A model generated the notes under the pieces. The model saw only the letters and a list, made by a program, of their open reading frames with translations, made no database searches and was not told the origin of the DNA. Shown here one piece after another: positions 1 through 8,526 of a DNA stretch of 64,000 nt; position 1 is the first letter of the stretch, and each line of letters opens with the position of its first letter. This stretch comes from Bacillus sp. CECT 9360 (GTDB lineage Bacteria; Bacillota; Bacilli; Bacillales; DSM-1321). The DNA is taken from NCBI RefSeq assembly GCF_918741275.1, contig NZ_CAKKNA010000002.1:62001-126000 (forward strand), in the 5' to 3' direction. A program made the position numbers and the translations under genes.

Positions 1-371
1 GTATCGATTTGCCCGGGTGATGAAGGGTGGGTTTCCATTTCTGCCGGTTTGTTGGCGATTAATAAGTGCTCATCTTCATATAATATAGAAGTTTCTAAAT
101 TGGAAGCTTTGACACCTGTATGATTGCCCTCATCGAAAATAGGAAGATGTAAATGTTCCCCAGCATGCAGAGGTGAATTCCAAGAGCGATACTCATTGTT
201 AATCGTAACTTCTTTACTCATGCGCCATTCGTGGATCATTTTTTTCGGAACCTTCCAATAATCCCTAAAAATCCCTTCAATAGTCAGCTGATTCCATTTG
301 GCGGGAATGGTGATAATCAAGAATCTTCCTCTTCTGACAGTTTGAATCAAATTTCTCACTACTTTCGACAT
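1..371 (-). CDS. RluA-family pseudouridine synthase, partial (C-terminus outside window)
   Basis: Only the first 123 codons are present; the gene runs off the left edge. Residues 30-80 resemble the N-terminal RNA-binding part of Bacillus RluA-like synthases (RDYWKVPKKMIHEWR, then LHAGEHLHLPIF). Residues 97-117 give the start of the catalytic domain (ILYEDEHLLIANKP). The catalytic Asp motif would lie outside the window. Family members isomerise uridine in rRNA or tRNA. In B. subtilis the RluA-like yhcT sits beside yhcU, and a yhcU-like gene follows divergently here. The ATG at 371 has only a weak ribosome binding site; ATG codons at 239 and 221 are alternatives but would remove conserved sequence. 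Confidence 0.8.
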   Translation of the reverse strand, partial: MSKVVRNLIQTVRRGRFLIITIPAKWNQLTIEGIFRDYWKVPKKMIHEWRMSKEVTINNEYRSWNSPLHAGEHLHLPIFDEGNHTGVKASNLETSILYEDEHLLIANKPAEMETHPSSPGQID

Positions 372-555
372 GGTTTATTATTATTCAATACAATTAATCC
401 TGAAAATGACATCATCAGGAAAAATACAGCATCTTTCTTCCTATGGCTGGATCAGGAGTGGGTATAATTTCCACCCTTTTTTTCATAGGTCTTATGTTAT
501 TCTAAAAAAAAGAATTTTACATATACTTCTGTATAATTTAAAAGGTGGGTTGTTA

Positions 556-972
556 GTGAGGATTGTTTTTGCTTCAACATCTGAACAGGAGCAGGAAATT
601 GGAAATCTTGTCTCATTCTTTTACAGATCTATTTTTCCGAAGTATTTTACTAAAGACGAAATTCTTCATTTCGAAAAAATAGGGGTCTTACAGACTCCTG
701 CAAACAGCATAACTTATTTTGGCACTCTTAAAGATGCATTTCAAGTCATGACCTGTTTACAGGTTATTATCTCAATTCTTGAGAAAAAAGAAAGCAGTAA
801 TATGGCCTTAGAGGGGAAATTTATAAGGCTGTTCGAAAACAATGTCAGAATTCTAAATGACTATGGTGTTTTGTTTCCTTTAGATCTTAATCATTTTGAC
901 AGCTTAAAAAATGAGGAAAATGACGATTCGTTTCTTTTATATGTAGAAGCTGCCAACCAATACTTGATTTAA
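556..972 (+). CDS. yhcU: YhcU-like DUF5365 family protein
   Basis: A 138-residue soluble protein of unknown function. I chose GTG 556 because AAAGGTGG lies seven bases upstream; the upstream extension of the frame overlaps the divergent pseudouridine synthase and has no ribosome binding site. The N-terminus (RIVFASTSEQEQEIGNLVSF) and the neighbouring RluA-like gene match the yhcT-yhcU arrangement of B. subtilis. I see no signal peptide, membrane segment or catalytic motif. A strong terminator follows. The family assignment comes from recall plus context. Confidence 0.7.
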   Translation: MRIVFASTSEQEQEIGNLVSFFYRSIFPKYFTKDEILHFEKIGVLQTPANSITYFGTLKDAFQVMTCLQVIISILEKKESSNMALEGKFIRLFENNVRILNDYGVLFPLDLNHFDSLKNEENDDSFLLYVEAANQYLI

Positions 973-997
973 GCACTTATCCTAATTAATTATGAAG

Positions 998-1038
998 AAC
1001 CGGGGCCGGACTTATATTGAGTTCGGCCCCGGTTTTTA
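998..1038 (+). terminator. Rho-independent terminator of yhcU
   Basis: A 14-bp stem, one mismatch, with a core of CCGGGGCCG against CGGCCCCGG, a nine-base loop and then five T. Confidence 0.9.
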
Positions 1039-1094
1039 ACTCTGGGTACGTAAAGCGTGAGACTTGCTAAATATGCCCCTTTTATATACATGTG

Positions 1095-1285
1095 GTTGCA
1101 TGTGTCGAAATATAGTGGATATTGTCGAGAAATCGATATATGAGCTAAGTTGATAATATATGTGCCAAAGTTGATAATATAATGGAAAACTTGAAAATAA
1201 ATAGGTCAAAGTTGATAATAAATTCGAAAACTCGATGATAAATATGCCAAAGGGATGATAAATCCAGAAACTTGATAAAATCACC
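1095..1285. repeat. Degenerate 20-bp tandem repeat array A
   Basis: About eight or nine imperfect units of 20-21 bp, consensus near AAAGTTGATAATAAATNNGCC. The array lies between the yhcU terminator and the convergent bdbA-like gene. It is AT-rich and does not code convincingly. Two other arrays in this window share the period but not the sequence. Confidence 0.65.
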
Positions 1286-1315
1286 GGACTTAAGGTTTAC
1301 GAAATACAGATAGTA

Positions 1316-1357
1316 AAAGAGGCTGACTCCATAGGGTGCAATAGGAGTCAGCCTTTA
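1316..1357 (-). terminator. Terminator of the bdbA/bdbC operon
   Basis: Perfect 11-bp stem AGGCTGACTCC / GGAGTCAGCCT with a 13-base loop. Read on the minus strand it is followed by TCTTTT. Confidence 0.75.
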
Positions 1358-1400
1358 AGCGCAATTACGTCTAATCTCCGTCTTACGGCTCGTCAATCGA

Positions 1401-1880
1401 CTAGTTTTCTTTATTTACCTCATTTTTTTCAAACCAGTTTTGAAATACTGATTCTTCATTAGACCCGACAATGCGGTCTTGTTCTTTACCATCTTTAAAG
1501 TGAACGATGGTAGGCGTGGATTCTATATAATAATCTTCCCATCCTTGCTCGAACTCCAATAAATTGTATTGGACAAGGTCAATCCCCATATTCTCTGCCA
1601 GCGGAGCTACGACCGGAGTAGTTGCCTGACAATGGGAGCATTCCGGGCTATAGAAATAGACGGTGACGTCCTCGTTATTTTTCAGCTTTTTCTCTAACTG
1701 CTCCGGCAGAATCAGGTTTTGATAATTGGGATCATCCAGCTGATCGGCTGTGGAAGCCTTTAAGTCTTTCTTGCCGTACGGATTATCTTCAGATTGCTCT
1801 TCTTTTTGCATATTCGTGATAATGGCAATTGCCGCGAATATAACGATGATGATGCCTAAAAAAATAAGTATCTTTTTCAT
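1401..1880 (-). CDS. Membrane-anchored thioredoxin-like oxidoreductase (BdbA-like)
   Basis: 159 residues: one N-terminal membrane anchor (about 4-22), a short acidic linker, then a thioredoxin fold facing outside the membrane. The redox motif is C81-S-H-C84 and the cis-proline loop is T-P123-T. It probably works with the quinone-linked BdbC upstream to form or shuffle disulfides in exported proteins. I chose ATG 1880 (GGGAGG seven bases upstream) over the annotated-style start nine codons earlier. Its ATG overlaps the bdbC stop as ATGA, so the pair should be translationally coupled. The C-S-H-C active site differs from classical thioredoxin CGPC, so it could act as an oxidase or as a thiol reductant. 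Confidence 0.82.
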   Translation of the reverse strand: MKKILIFLGIIIVIFAAIAIITNMQKEEQSEDNPYGKKDLKASTADQLDDPNYQNLILPEQLEKKLKNNEDVTVYFYSPECSHCQATTPVVAPLAENMGIDLVQYNLLEFEQGWEDYYIESTPTIVHFKDGKEQDRIVGSNEESVFQNWFEKNEVNKEN

Positions 1881-2302
1881 GAGGCTGCCTCCCTGGTTTT
1901 TTTCCATACGAGATAACTGCAGATAAATATAATAACAAAGGCAGTTAAAGCTAGAAAAGGAATTGTAATAAAGCCGAACCAGTTAATATATTGTCCTGTG
2001 CATGGAACCCGACCGCAAGCAGGAGCGCTTTCAGAGAAAAACGTAACCTTCTGAATCAAGTAATGGTATGCAGAAATACTCGCACCGATAGCGGAAAGGA
2101 CCATGGTGTAAAAGCTGATCCAGTAATCTTTTCTTATAATCGCTATCCCTAATATGACCGTAAAAGGGTACATAACGATTCTTTGATACCAGCAAAGCTC
2201 ACAAGGTTCATATTGCTTAATCTCTGAGAAGTATAAACTGCCAAACATGGCAATGATGGCAACAGCCCATGCCGTAAAAAAAATATTTTCCTGATTCTTC
2301 AT
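1877..2302 (-). CDS. bdbC: Disulfide bond formation protein BdbC (DsbB family)
   Basis: 141-residue membrane protein with four predicted transmembrane helices. It carries both DsbB cysteine pairs: C34-E-L-C37 in the first extracytoplasmic loop and C96/C101 in the second. DsbB proteins reoxidise the partner thiol oxidase and pass electrons to quinone. It is the first gene of a two-gene operon, ending ATGA on the thioredoxin-like gene. GGTAGGTGG precedes the ATG. Length and cysteine pattern match Bacillus BdbC/BdbB. Confidence 0.93.
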   Translation of the reverse strand: MKNQENIFFTAWAVAIIAMFGSLYFSEIKQYEPCELCWYQRIVMYPFTVILGIAIIRKDYWISFYTMVLSAIGASISAYHYLIQKVTFFSESAPACGRVPCTGQYINWFGFITIPFLALTAFVIIFICSYLVWKKTREAAS

Positions 2303-2451
2303 TCATTTTCCACCTACCTATGATTTCTTCAAAATTATATTATGTAATCACCTGCGTTGTAAAATATATATTCTTATCATTTATTTTGGGTGGACGTTGT
2401 TTCATAATAAAACTAGAATAAATCTTACAATTCAATAGGGGGACCCATGAA

Positions 2452-2991
2452 ATGTTTCCAATAATCGAAACGTCCGGATTAATCCTTAGAGAAGTCACCG
2501 AAAATGATGCTGAAGATCTCTTTGAATATTTTTCGCAGGAGAAAGTAATGTCCCATTATGGCCAGGAGGCTTTTGAACGCATTGAAGATATCCAACGTTT
2601 AATCGCAATATTCAGGAGCAATTATGAAGCAAAAAAGGGAATAAGATGGGGGATTCAGCCTAAAGAGGATGAGCGCCTGATTGGAACTGTTGGTTTTAAT
2701 GCCTGGTCGACGAAGCATAAACGGGCAGAGATAGGATATGAATTAAATCCCCTCTATTGGAGAAAGGGAATTACCTCTGAGGCTGTCGAAAGAGTCATAA
2801 GTTACGGTTTTGAAACATTGAGCCTGAACAGAATCGGAGCTATCGTTTATCTTGAGAATTCGGGCTCCACTAACTTACTTCAAAAAGTTGGTTTCCGTAA
2901 AGAGGGCGTATTGAGGGATTATCTATACTCATATGGAGAATCCCACAGTGTAAATATGTACTCTTTATTGAAGGAAGAATGGCTCAGATAA
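2452..2991 (+). CDS. GNAT acetyltransferase, RimJ/RimL type
   Basis: 179 residues, full length for the RimJ/RimL group of GNAT N-acetyltransferases. It opens with LILREVTENDAEDLFEYFS, typical of this group. The acetyl-CoA-binding region is around IGYELNPLYWRKGITSEAV, and the C-terminal NLLQKVGFRKEGVLRDY is characteristic. RimJ/L proteins acetylate N-terminal Ala/Ser of ribosomal proteins, but many paralogues act on small molecules, so the substrate is unknown. It is divergent from bdbC and has GGGGGA before the ATG. Confidence 0.88.
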   Translation: MFPIIETSGLILREVTENDAEDLFEYFSQEKVMSHYGQEAFERIEDIQRLIAIFRSNYEAKKGIRWGIQPKEDERLIGTVGFNAWSTKHKRAEIGYELNPLYWRKGITSEAVERVISYGFETLSLNRIGAIVYLENSGSTNLLQKVGFRKEGVLRDYLYSYGESHSVNMYSLLKEEWLR

Positions 2992-3064
2992 ATGTTGAAT
3001 GAAAAGAAGCTGCAAGTGAGGCTTTTTTAAAAAAGATAAGAAAGTATAACTATTTTAACTTTGA

Positions 3065-3150
3065 TAGGTGTCTAGCTACGACGTACAGGACGTACTAGTG
3101 CCGACGTCGCCACACGATGTGGCGGTCTTAGTCGTTCTTCCTTACTTCCA
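3065..3150. other. CpG-rich palindromic intergenic segment
   Basis: A locally GC/CpG-rich stretch in an AT-rich intergenic region. It has three ACGT tetranucleotides and a perfect 7-bp hairpin CGCCACA-CGA-TGTGGCG at 3108-3124. There is no T-run directly after the hairpin, so it does not look like a simple terminator. The rest of 2992-3317 holds a weak hairpin after the acetyltransferase and the leader of yhcX. Confidence 0.45.
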
Positions 3151-3317
3151 GGGCGCGTATGCTTTTCTGATTTGGGAATAAATATTAGAAATGCCCCTGC
3201 GGTGCAATCGTTTGAGTATTTCACAGGAAGGGTAAAACAGAAACACTACATATATGAAGGTTTGAAACTTATGTCAGCATGGCTGACGGTTCATGTAAAA
3301 GAAGGAGTGCAAGACGG

Positions 3318-4868
3318 ATGACAAAGCTTGATTTACACAAGTTTGAAAAAATTATGGAAATACGGAACATGAAGCATGAGGATATCGATCAAATTATCGC
3401 GATGCAGGCAGTTTGCTTTCCTGGAATGAGCCCATGGAAGCGGAAGCAGCTAGAGAGCCATCTTGAAATCTTTCCTGAAGGGCAATTTGTTGCTGAATAT
3501 GATGGAAAAGTCATCGGTTCATGCTCAAGCCTGATCATCAATTTTGACGAATACGATGACCGCCATTCATGGGATGACGTCACAGATAACGGTTATATCA
3601 CGAACCACGATCCAAACGGCTATAATTTATATGGCATTGAAGTCATGGTTCACCCGGACTTCCGGCGCATGAAAATCGGGCAGCGCCTATATGAAGCAAG
3701 AAAAGAACTGGCTGCGGAAATGAATCTAAAAAGCATCATCATTGGCGGCCGGATCCCTAACTATCATAAACATGCCGGTGAACTCTCGCCGAGAGAATAT
3801 GTTAAGGAAGTCCAGCATCATAAGATTTATGATCCGGTTCTCACTTTCCAGCTGTTAAATGGCTTTACTTTAATGCGGATTAATCCAAATTATCTTCCGG
3901 ATGATAAGGCATCGAATAAGTATGCGACCTTGATGGAATGGAATAATTGGGATTACCACCCAAAATCAAAGCGGAAGCACTATAAAACGTCAGAGCCGGT
4001 CCGGATCTGTGTCGTCCAATATATGATGCGCCAAATCAGTTCCTTCGACGATTTCGCGAACCAGGTGGAATATTTCACGGATGTTGCTGCGGACGCCAAT
4101 GCAGATTTTGCTGTATTTCCGGAATTGTTTACAACCCAGCTGATGTCGTTTTTAGACGAAAGATCTCCGAGCCTGGCGATAAGGAAATTGACCGACTTCA
4201 CGGAACAATATATTGAGTTATTCACAACCTTGGCAGTCCGTTATAACGTAAATATTATTGGCGGGTCTCATGTCGTGAAAGAGGATGATGATAATATCTA
4301 TAACATCGCTTACCTTTTCCGCAGAGACGGAACAATTGAAAAGCAATATAAAATCCATATCACCCCGAATGAACGGAAATGGTGGGGAGTGAGTGCGGGT
4401 GACCGGGTCAAGGTGTTTGACACGGACTGTGGCCGGATCGCGATTCAGATTTGCTATGATATCGAATTTCCGGAGCTTGCCCGAATCGCGACGGAAATGG
4501 GTGCGAAAATTATTTTTACCCCTTTCTGTACCGAAGATCGCCAGGGCTATCTGCGTGTCAGGTATTGCGCCCAGGCCCGTGCCGTGGAAAATCAAATTTA
4601 CACGGTCATTTCCGGGACGGTCGGAAACCTGCCGCAAACCGAAAATATGGATATTCAATATGCCCAATCAGGGATTTTCGCGCCGTCTGACTTTGAATAC
4701 GCGCGCGATGGAATCGTCGGAGAAACCAGTCCAAATCTGGAAATGGTCTTGATTGGGGATGTGGACCTTGAAATATTGCGAAGGCAGCGGCAATCTGGCA
4801 CCGTAAGGCAATTGAAGGATAGACGACATGATGTTTATAAAATTCAATATAATCTAGGGTCGAAATGA
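3318..4868 (+). CDS. yhcX: YhcX-like GNAT acetyltransferase-nitrilase fusion
   Basis: 516 residues with two domains. Residues about 8-220 form a GNAT acetyltransferase-like domain (acetyl-CoA loop near VMVHPDFRRMKIGQRLY). Residues about 230-510 form a carbon-nitrogen hydrolase domain with the nitrilase triad visible as E269 (FPELF), K345 (QYKIH) and C379 (QICYDIEFPE). Size and order match B. subtilis YhcX. Nitrilase-superfamily enzymes cleave amide or nitrile C-N bonds; the substrate here and the role of the acetyltransferase half are unknown. I chose ATG 3318 (AAGGAG upstream) over an upstream ATG at 3279 with no ribosome binding site. The stretch after C379 is very strongly conserved as I recall the family. 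Confidence 0.92.
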   Translation: MTKLDLHKFEKIMEIRNMKHEDIDQIIAMQAVCFPGMSPWKRKQLESHLEIFPEGQFVAEYDGKVIGSCSSLIINFDEYDDRHSWDDVTDNGYITNHDPNGYNLYGIEVMVHPDFRRMKIGQRLYEARKELAAEMNLKSIIIGGRIPNYHKHAGELSPREYVKEVQHHKIYDPVLTFQLLNGFTLMRINPNYLPDDKASNKYATLMEWNNWDYHPKSKRKHYKTSEPVRICVVQYMMRQISSFDDFANQVEYFTDVAADANADFAVFPELFTTQLMSFLDERSPSLAIRKLTDFTEQYIELFTTLAVRYNVNIIGGSHVVKEDDDNIYNIAYLFRRDGTIEKQYKIHITPNERKWWGVSAGDRVKVFDTDCGRIAIQICYDIEFPELARIATEMGAKIIFTPFCTEDRQGYLRVRYCAQARAVENQIYTVISGTVGNLPQTENMDIQYAQSGIFAPSDFEYARDGIVGETSPNLEMVLIGDVDLEILRRQRQSGTVRQLKDRRHDVYKIQYNLGSK

Positions 4869-4900
4869 GAAAGAGGCTGACGCGATGTCAGCCTCTTTCG
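4869..4900 (+). terminator. Terminator of yhcX
   Basis: Perfect 13-bp inverted repeat GAAAGAGGCTGAC / GTCAGCCTCTTTC with a five-base loop, starting right after the stop codon. A-rich and T-rich edges make it usable in both directions. Confidence 0.88.
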
Positions 4901-4999
4901 TGTTGTTCCGCTTACCTTAGGAGTACCAGCCAAGTAACCCATTTTTTTGCGTATAGAAATTCCCGATATGCAAAACCTATTTGTAACATAATTTGTAAG

Positions 5000-5239
5000 C
5001 TAGCCATATAAGCAAATATCTTGTGAAGACATTTCCGCCGCATGATCCAGATACCGGAGCAAGGTGTACAGCTTTTCCTCAATGACGTTGTAATCATGGT
5101 CAAAGTTGTAGGCATGCAGAAAATGCTCGATCTTCTTTGACAAAAAGTTGTCTTTCGTTCTGACCATTAGAATCAGCAAGTTATCCCATTCAGAGCGATG
5201 TGTGTAAAACAAAGCCCGATCATAATCCGCTTTAATCAT
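5000..5239 (-). CDS. yhdB: YhdB-like small protein
   Basis: 79-residue soluble protein of unknown function. ATG 5239 is preceded by AAGGAGGAG, so the longer upstream reading is rejected. The sequence RALFYTHRSEWDNLLILMVR resembles B. subtilis YhdB, and the nearby yhdC and spoVR genes support the same neighbourhood. It is rich in His and aromatic residues, with no membrane segment. It is divergent from the carboxypeptidase gene. Confidence 0.75.
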   Translation of the reverse strand: MIKADYDRALFYTHRSEWDNLLILMVRTKDNFLSKKIEHFLHAYNFDHDYNVIEEKLYTLLRYLDHAAEMSSQDICLYG

Positions 5240-5368
5240 TTTTCTCTCCTCCTTAAAGGAGTTACTTGTAGTTTGTGCGGGAAGACAAGGAACATTCCCA
5301 TACAAAATGTGGAGAAGTCCCAAACTGCGGTCTGTATCAATTTACCTGAATAAAAAAGCAGGTGTTCA

Positions 5369-6388
5369 ATGAAACGAATCATCCTTTTAAGTGTAATGTG
5401 TTTTTTATTTTTCCCTTTGCCTATACGAGCTGAAGGAATTGTTAAACCACATCATATTTATACATATGAGAAACTGGAAGCAGATTTGAATGTTTTAGAG
5501 AAAAAAAACAAAAATATCGTCATCCGGGAAATTGGGAATTCCCATCACGGCAGAAATATTTGGGCGGCGCAATTGGGAAAAGGCGATCAGGCCATTTTAC
5601 TTGTTGGCGCACATCATGGCAGGGAGTGGCTTACGACTTCGTTATTGATGAAGATGCTCGAAACATATAGTGAAGCTTACGCCAAAAACAGCTCGATAGA
5701 CGATTTTTCAACCGATATCTTGGATGAGGTCAGCATCTGGTTCGTACCGATGCTTAATCCAGATGGAGTCAGCATCCAGCAGGGTGATCTATCGCACCTT
5801 GACTGGAAGGAAAAGATGGCACTTTGGAAAATGAACAAGCTCAGATTGGATTATCGCAGCTGGAAAGCAAATGGAACTGGAATCGATCTTAACCGCCAAT
5901 ATCCTGCCGGTTGGGAAGACAGCAAGACAGAGGTAAACCGTCCGCATTATCAATACTACAAAGGAACTCGGCCACTTCAAGCAAAAGAAGCTCGGGCTTT
6001 AGCGGAATTCACAAGGCGAATTAATCCGGAGATCGCAGCAAGCTACCATACCTCAGGAAGAGAAATATTCTGGCATCACAACAATAAAGCGGAAAACGTA
6101 ATCAGGGATTATCAAATAGCCCGTAAAACGGCGGCCCTGACTGGTTATCAACTTTCCATGCCTGAAAAGCATGCGGTAGGAAGCGGGTTTACGGATTGGT
6201 TCATAACTGAATTTAACCGGCCTGCATTAACGATTGAAATTAGTTACCTTGTAAAGGAAACGAATCCTCCGCTTTCGGTTTTTACCGAGGAGTGGAAAAG
6301 AAATAAGGCTGCCGGTCTCATGCTTGCAGAAGAAGCCCGTAATCTAAGTAAGAATAAGCATAAGAAGGACAATCTTATCGCATATTAA
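5369..6388 (+). CDS. Secreted M14-family zinc carboxypeptidase
   Basis: 339 residues with an N-terminal signal peptide (hydrophobic core 3-19, ending near IRAEG). The M14 zinc ligands are H83-G-R-E86 and H227 (SYHTSG); E290 in TIEISY is the expected catalytic glutamate. M14 enzymes remove C-terminal residues or, in Bacillus, cleave gamma-D-glutamyl-diaminopimelate in wall peptides. Position next to spoVR and yhdC suggests, but does not prove, a peptidoglycan role. It precedes yhdC by 28 bases, probably as one transcript. AGGTG precedes the ATG. Confidence 0.9.
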   Translation: MKRIILLSVMCFLFFPLPIRAEGIVKPHHIYTYEKLEADLNVLEKKNKNIVIREIGNSHHGRNIWAAQLGKGDQAILLVGAHHGREWLTTSLLMKMLETYSEAYAKNSSIDDFSTDILDEVSIWFVPMLNPDGVSIQQGDLSHLDWKEKMALWKMNKLRLDYRSWKANGTGIDLNRQYPAGWEDSKTEVNRPHYQYYKGTRPLQAKEARALAEFTRRINPEIAASYHTSGREIFWHHNNKAENVIRDYQIARKTAALTGYQLSMPEKHAVGSGFTDWFITEFNRPALTIEISYLVKETNPPLSVFTEEWKRNKAAGLMLAEEARNLSKNKHKKDNLIAY

Positions 6389-6416
6389 ACATATATGAAG
6401 TAAAAGGAGGCGCATC

Positions 6417-6731
6417 ATGAAAAAGATTTTAAGCATCTTATTTGCTGTAATGATTATGTTCCAATCAGGTGTCATCGCAGCAGAGAAGCCGGATTATGAA
6501 AAGTATGGACAAATCGCCATCGCGGTTGTGAAGGCTGACTATCCGGGTGAAGCCGTCACCGAATATCAGTACCTTGGCCGTAAAAAGTTAATGAACGATC
6601 AGGTTGAGGATGGTTTTCTATTTAACGTGACCGAAAATGGGAAAAAAGTCGATGTGACGGTAAAGGTGCGGCATAGCCTTGCCGACAATAAAATGTTGAA
6701 TTTGACGGTTGAGGAAATTAGGGGGCAGTAG
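6417..6731 (+). CDS. yhdC: YhdC-like secreted DUF3889 protein
   Basis: 104 residues: a signal peptide (about 1-21, cleavage near VIAAE), then a small mature domain of about 80 residues with alternating charged strands ([18 protein letters not shown]). This matches the DUF3889/YhdC family of secreted Bacillus proteins of unknown function. AAAGGAGG lies upstream. It is transcribed with the carboxypeptidase and ends before a strong terminator. Confidence 0.8.
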   Translation: MKKILSILFAVMIMFQSGVIAAEKPDYEKYGQIAIAVVKADYPGEAVTEYQYLGRKKLMNDQVEDGFLFNVTENGKKVDVTVKVRHSLADNKMLNLTVEEIRGQ

Positions 6732-6761
6732 CAACCTTAATCATACCAATATCTTTAATTG

Positions 6762-6792
6762 AAAAACGCTTGGAATTCCAAGCGTTTTTTTA
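6762..6792 (+). terminator. Terminator after yhdC
   Basis: Palindrome AACGCTTGG AATT CCAAGCGTT flanked by A5 and T7. Confidence 0.85.
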
Positions 6793-6856
6793 TCATGTAT
6801 TTTTTCCGGTTCTTCTATCATACATTGTGGTAAGACTCAAAATGGGGGAGAAGCCG

Positions 6857-8278
6857 ATGAACATTGCGGAACGAAATGCCCTGGAGAATTCAATCAGTGA
6901 GATTACCGAGATTGCGAAAGGATTCGGTCTCGATTATTATCCGATGCGCTACGAAATATGTCCTTCTGAAATCATTTATACGTTTGGTGCGTATGGCATG
7001 CCGACGCGTTATTCCCACTGGAGCTTTGGGAAGCAATTTCATAAAATGAAGCTCCATTACGATTTTGGTTTAAGCAAGATTTACGAATTGGTGATTAACT
7101 CCAATCCGTGTTATGCCTTTTTGCTTGATTCCAACACATTGATCCAGAACAAGTTAATTGTTGCCCATGTCCTGGCCCACTGCGATTTTTTCAAAAATAA
7201 TGTCCGCTTTCAAAATACGAAACGTGATATGGTCGAAAGTATGGCGGCAACAGCTGAAAGAATCCGGCAATATGAGATTGAACACACAAAAGAGGAAGTG
7301 GAAACATTCCTGGATGCCGTCTTGGCGATTGAAGAGCATATTGACCCATCGCTGGTTCGTCCGAAGCTGTCTTGGACAATGGAGGATGCGGCGGAGGAAG
7401 AAGAGGAATCAGCCAAACCATCTTCGTCTCCGTATGACGATTTATGGTTGCTTGATCAAAGAGCTGATACCCATACGAAATGGATGAAAAAGAAAAGAAA
7501 ATTCCCGCCGCAGCCGGAAAAAGACCTTCTTTTATTCATTGAGCAATATAGCCGCGAGCTGACAGACTGGCAGCGGGACATCTTAACGATGATGCGAGAA
7601 GAAATGCTTTATTTCTGGCCACAGCTGGAAACGAAAATCATGAACGAAGGCTGGGCATCATATTGGCATCAGCGAATCCTGCGCGAATTGGATCTGACAT
7701 CGAATGAAGCGATTGAATTCGCGAAGTTGAATGCGGGAGTGGTTCAGCCTTCAAAGACCAGTATCAATCCTTATTATTTAGGATTGAAGATTTTTGAAGA
7801 CATCGAAGAGCGATATGATAACCCGACAGAGGAAATGAAGGAGCGGGGTGTTAAGCCAGGTTCTGGGCGTGAGAAAATGTTTGAGGTTCGCGAAATTGAA
7901 AGCGACATTTCTTTTTTGCGAAATTACCTGACGAAGGATCTTGTCATGCGGGAGGATTTGTATTTGTTCCAGAAGCAGGGCAAGGATTACAAGATTGTCG
8001 ACAAGGCTTGGGAACAAGTGCGCGATCAGCTCGTCAGTATGCGCGTCAATGGAGGGTTTCCGTATATCACGGTTAACGACGGGGATTATCTGCGTAATGG
8101 AGAATTATACCTGAAACATTGGTATGAAGGAATTGAACTTGATGTGAAATACACGGAGAAAGTGATGCCATATATCCACCAGCTGTGGGGACGTTCCGTT
8201 CACCTCGAATCGATGATGGAAAATAAGGAAATTCTGTTTTCCTATGATGGGAAAGGAATTCACCGAAAGTATTTATAA
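6857..8278 (+). CDS. spoVR: Stage V sporulation protein R
   Basis: 473 residues, close to B. subtilis SpoVR (about 468). SpoVR is needed for proper spore cortex formation and is one of the best sporulation markers in the window. The body shows SpoVR-typical stretches such as [21 protein letters not shown] and [14 protein letters not shown]. It is cytosolic, with an acidic segment near 180-195. I chose ATG 6857 because GGGGGAG sits seven bases upstream; the frame extends upstream but only through the preceding terminator. Confidence 0.95.
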   Translation: MNIAERNALENSISEITEIAKGFGLDYYPMRYEICPSEIIYTFGAYGMPTRYSHWSFGKQFHKMKLHYDFGLSKIYELVINSNPCYAFLLDSNTLIQNKLIVAHVLAHCDFFKNNVRFQNTKRDMVESMAATAERIRQYEIEHTKEEVETFLDAVLAIEEHIDPSLVRPKLSWTMEDAAEEEEESAKPSSSPYDDLWLLDQRADTHTKWMKKKRKFPPQPEKDLLLFIEQYSRELTDWQRDILTMMREEMLYFWPQLETKIMNEGWASYWHQRILRELDLTSNEAIEFAKLNAGVVQPSKTSINPYYLGLKIFEDIEERYDNPTEEMKERGVKPGSGREKMFEVREIESDISFLRNYLTKDLVMREDLYLFQKQGKDYKIVDKAWEQVRDQLVSMRVNGGFPYITVNDGDYLRNGELYLKHWYEGIELDVKYTEKVMPYIHQLWGRSVHLESMMENKEILFSYDGKGIHRKYL

Positions 8279-8285
8279 AATGACT

Positions 8286-8323
8286 GGCTGCCGCAAAAAA
8301 ATGGATTGCGGCAGCCTTTTTCT
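8286..8323 (+). terminator. Terminator of spoVR
   Basis: Perfect 10-bp stem GGCTGCCGCA / TGCGGCAGCC, 12-base loop, then TTTTT. Confidence 0.9.
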
Positions 8324-8390
8324 GTTACGAAGGAGGCATCTAAAGTATAGAAATGAACTAAGCTACATTTTTTTAGTTATTTAAACAAAC

Positions 8391-8407
8391 TTACTTACAT
8401 TTAGTAA
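8391..8407. promoter_or_regulatory. Candidate operator of the GTP cyclohydrolase II operon
   Basis: Inverted repeat TTACT-N7-AGTAA about 120 bases upstream of the operon. It overlaps a possible -35 TTACAT (8394) with TAGAAT 18 bases on. The shape resembles sites used by HxlR/DUF24-type repressors, but no such gene is nearby. No FMN riboswitch is visible here. Confidence 0.35.
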
Positions 8408-8526
8408 GCGAATTGTTGTAGAATAGAAATGAATTAGGTATTCTTTAAGAAGTACAAAACTAACTGGAATTCCGCATAGATAACAAATTGAGTCGCAAAA
8501 TAAACGATAAAAAGGTGAATATAAGC

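Noticed and set aside
231-467. 78-codon plus-strand ORF near the window start
   Set aside because: It is the antisense shadow of the RluA-type pseudouridine synthase, which has clear family sequence on the minus strand.
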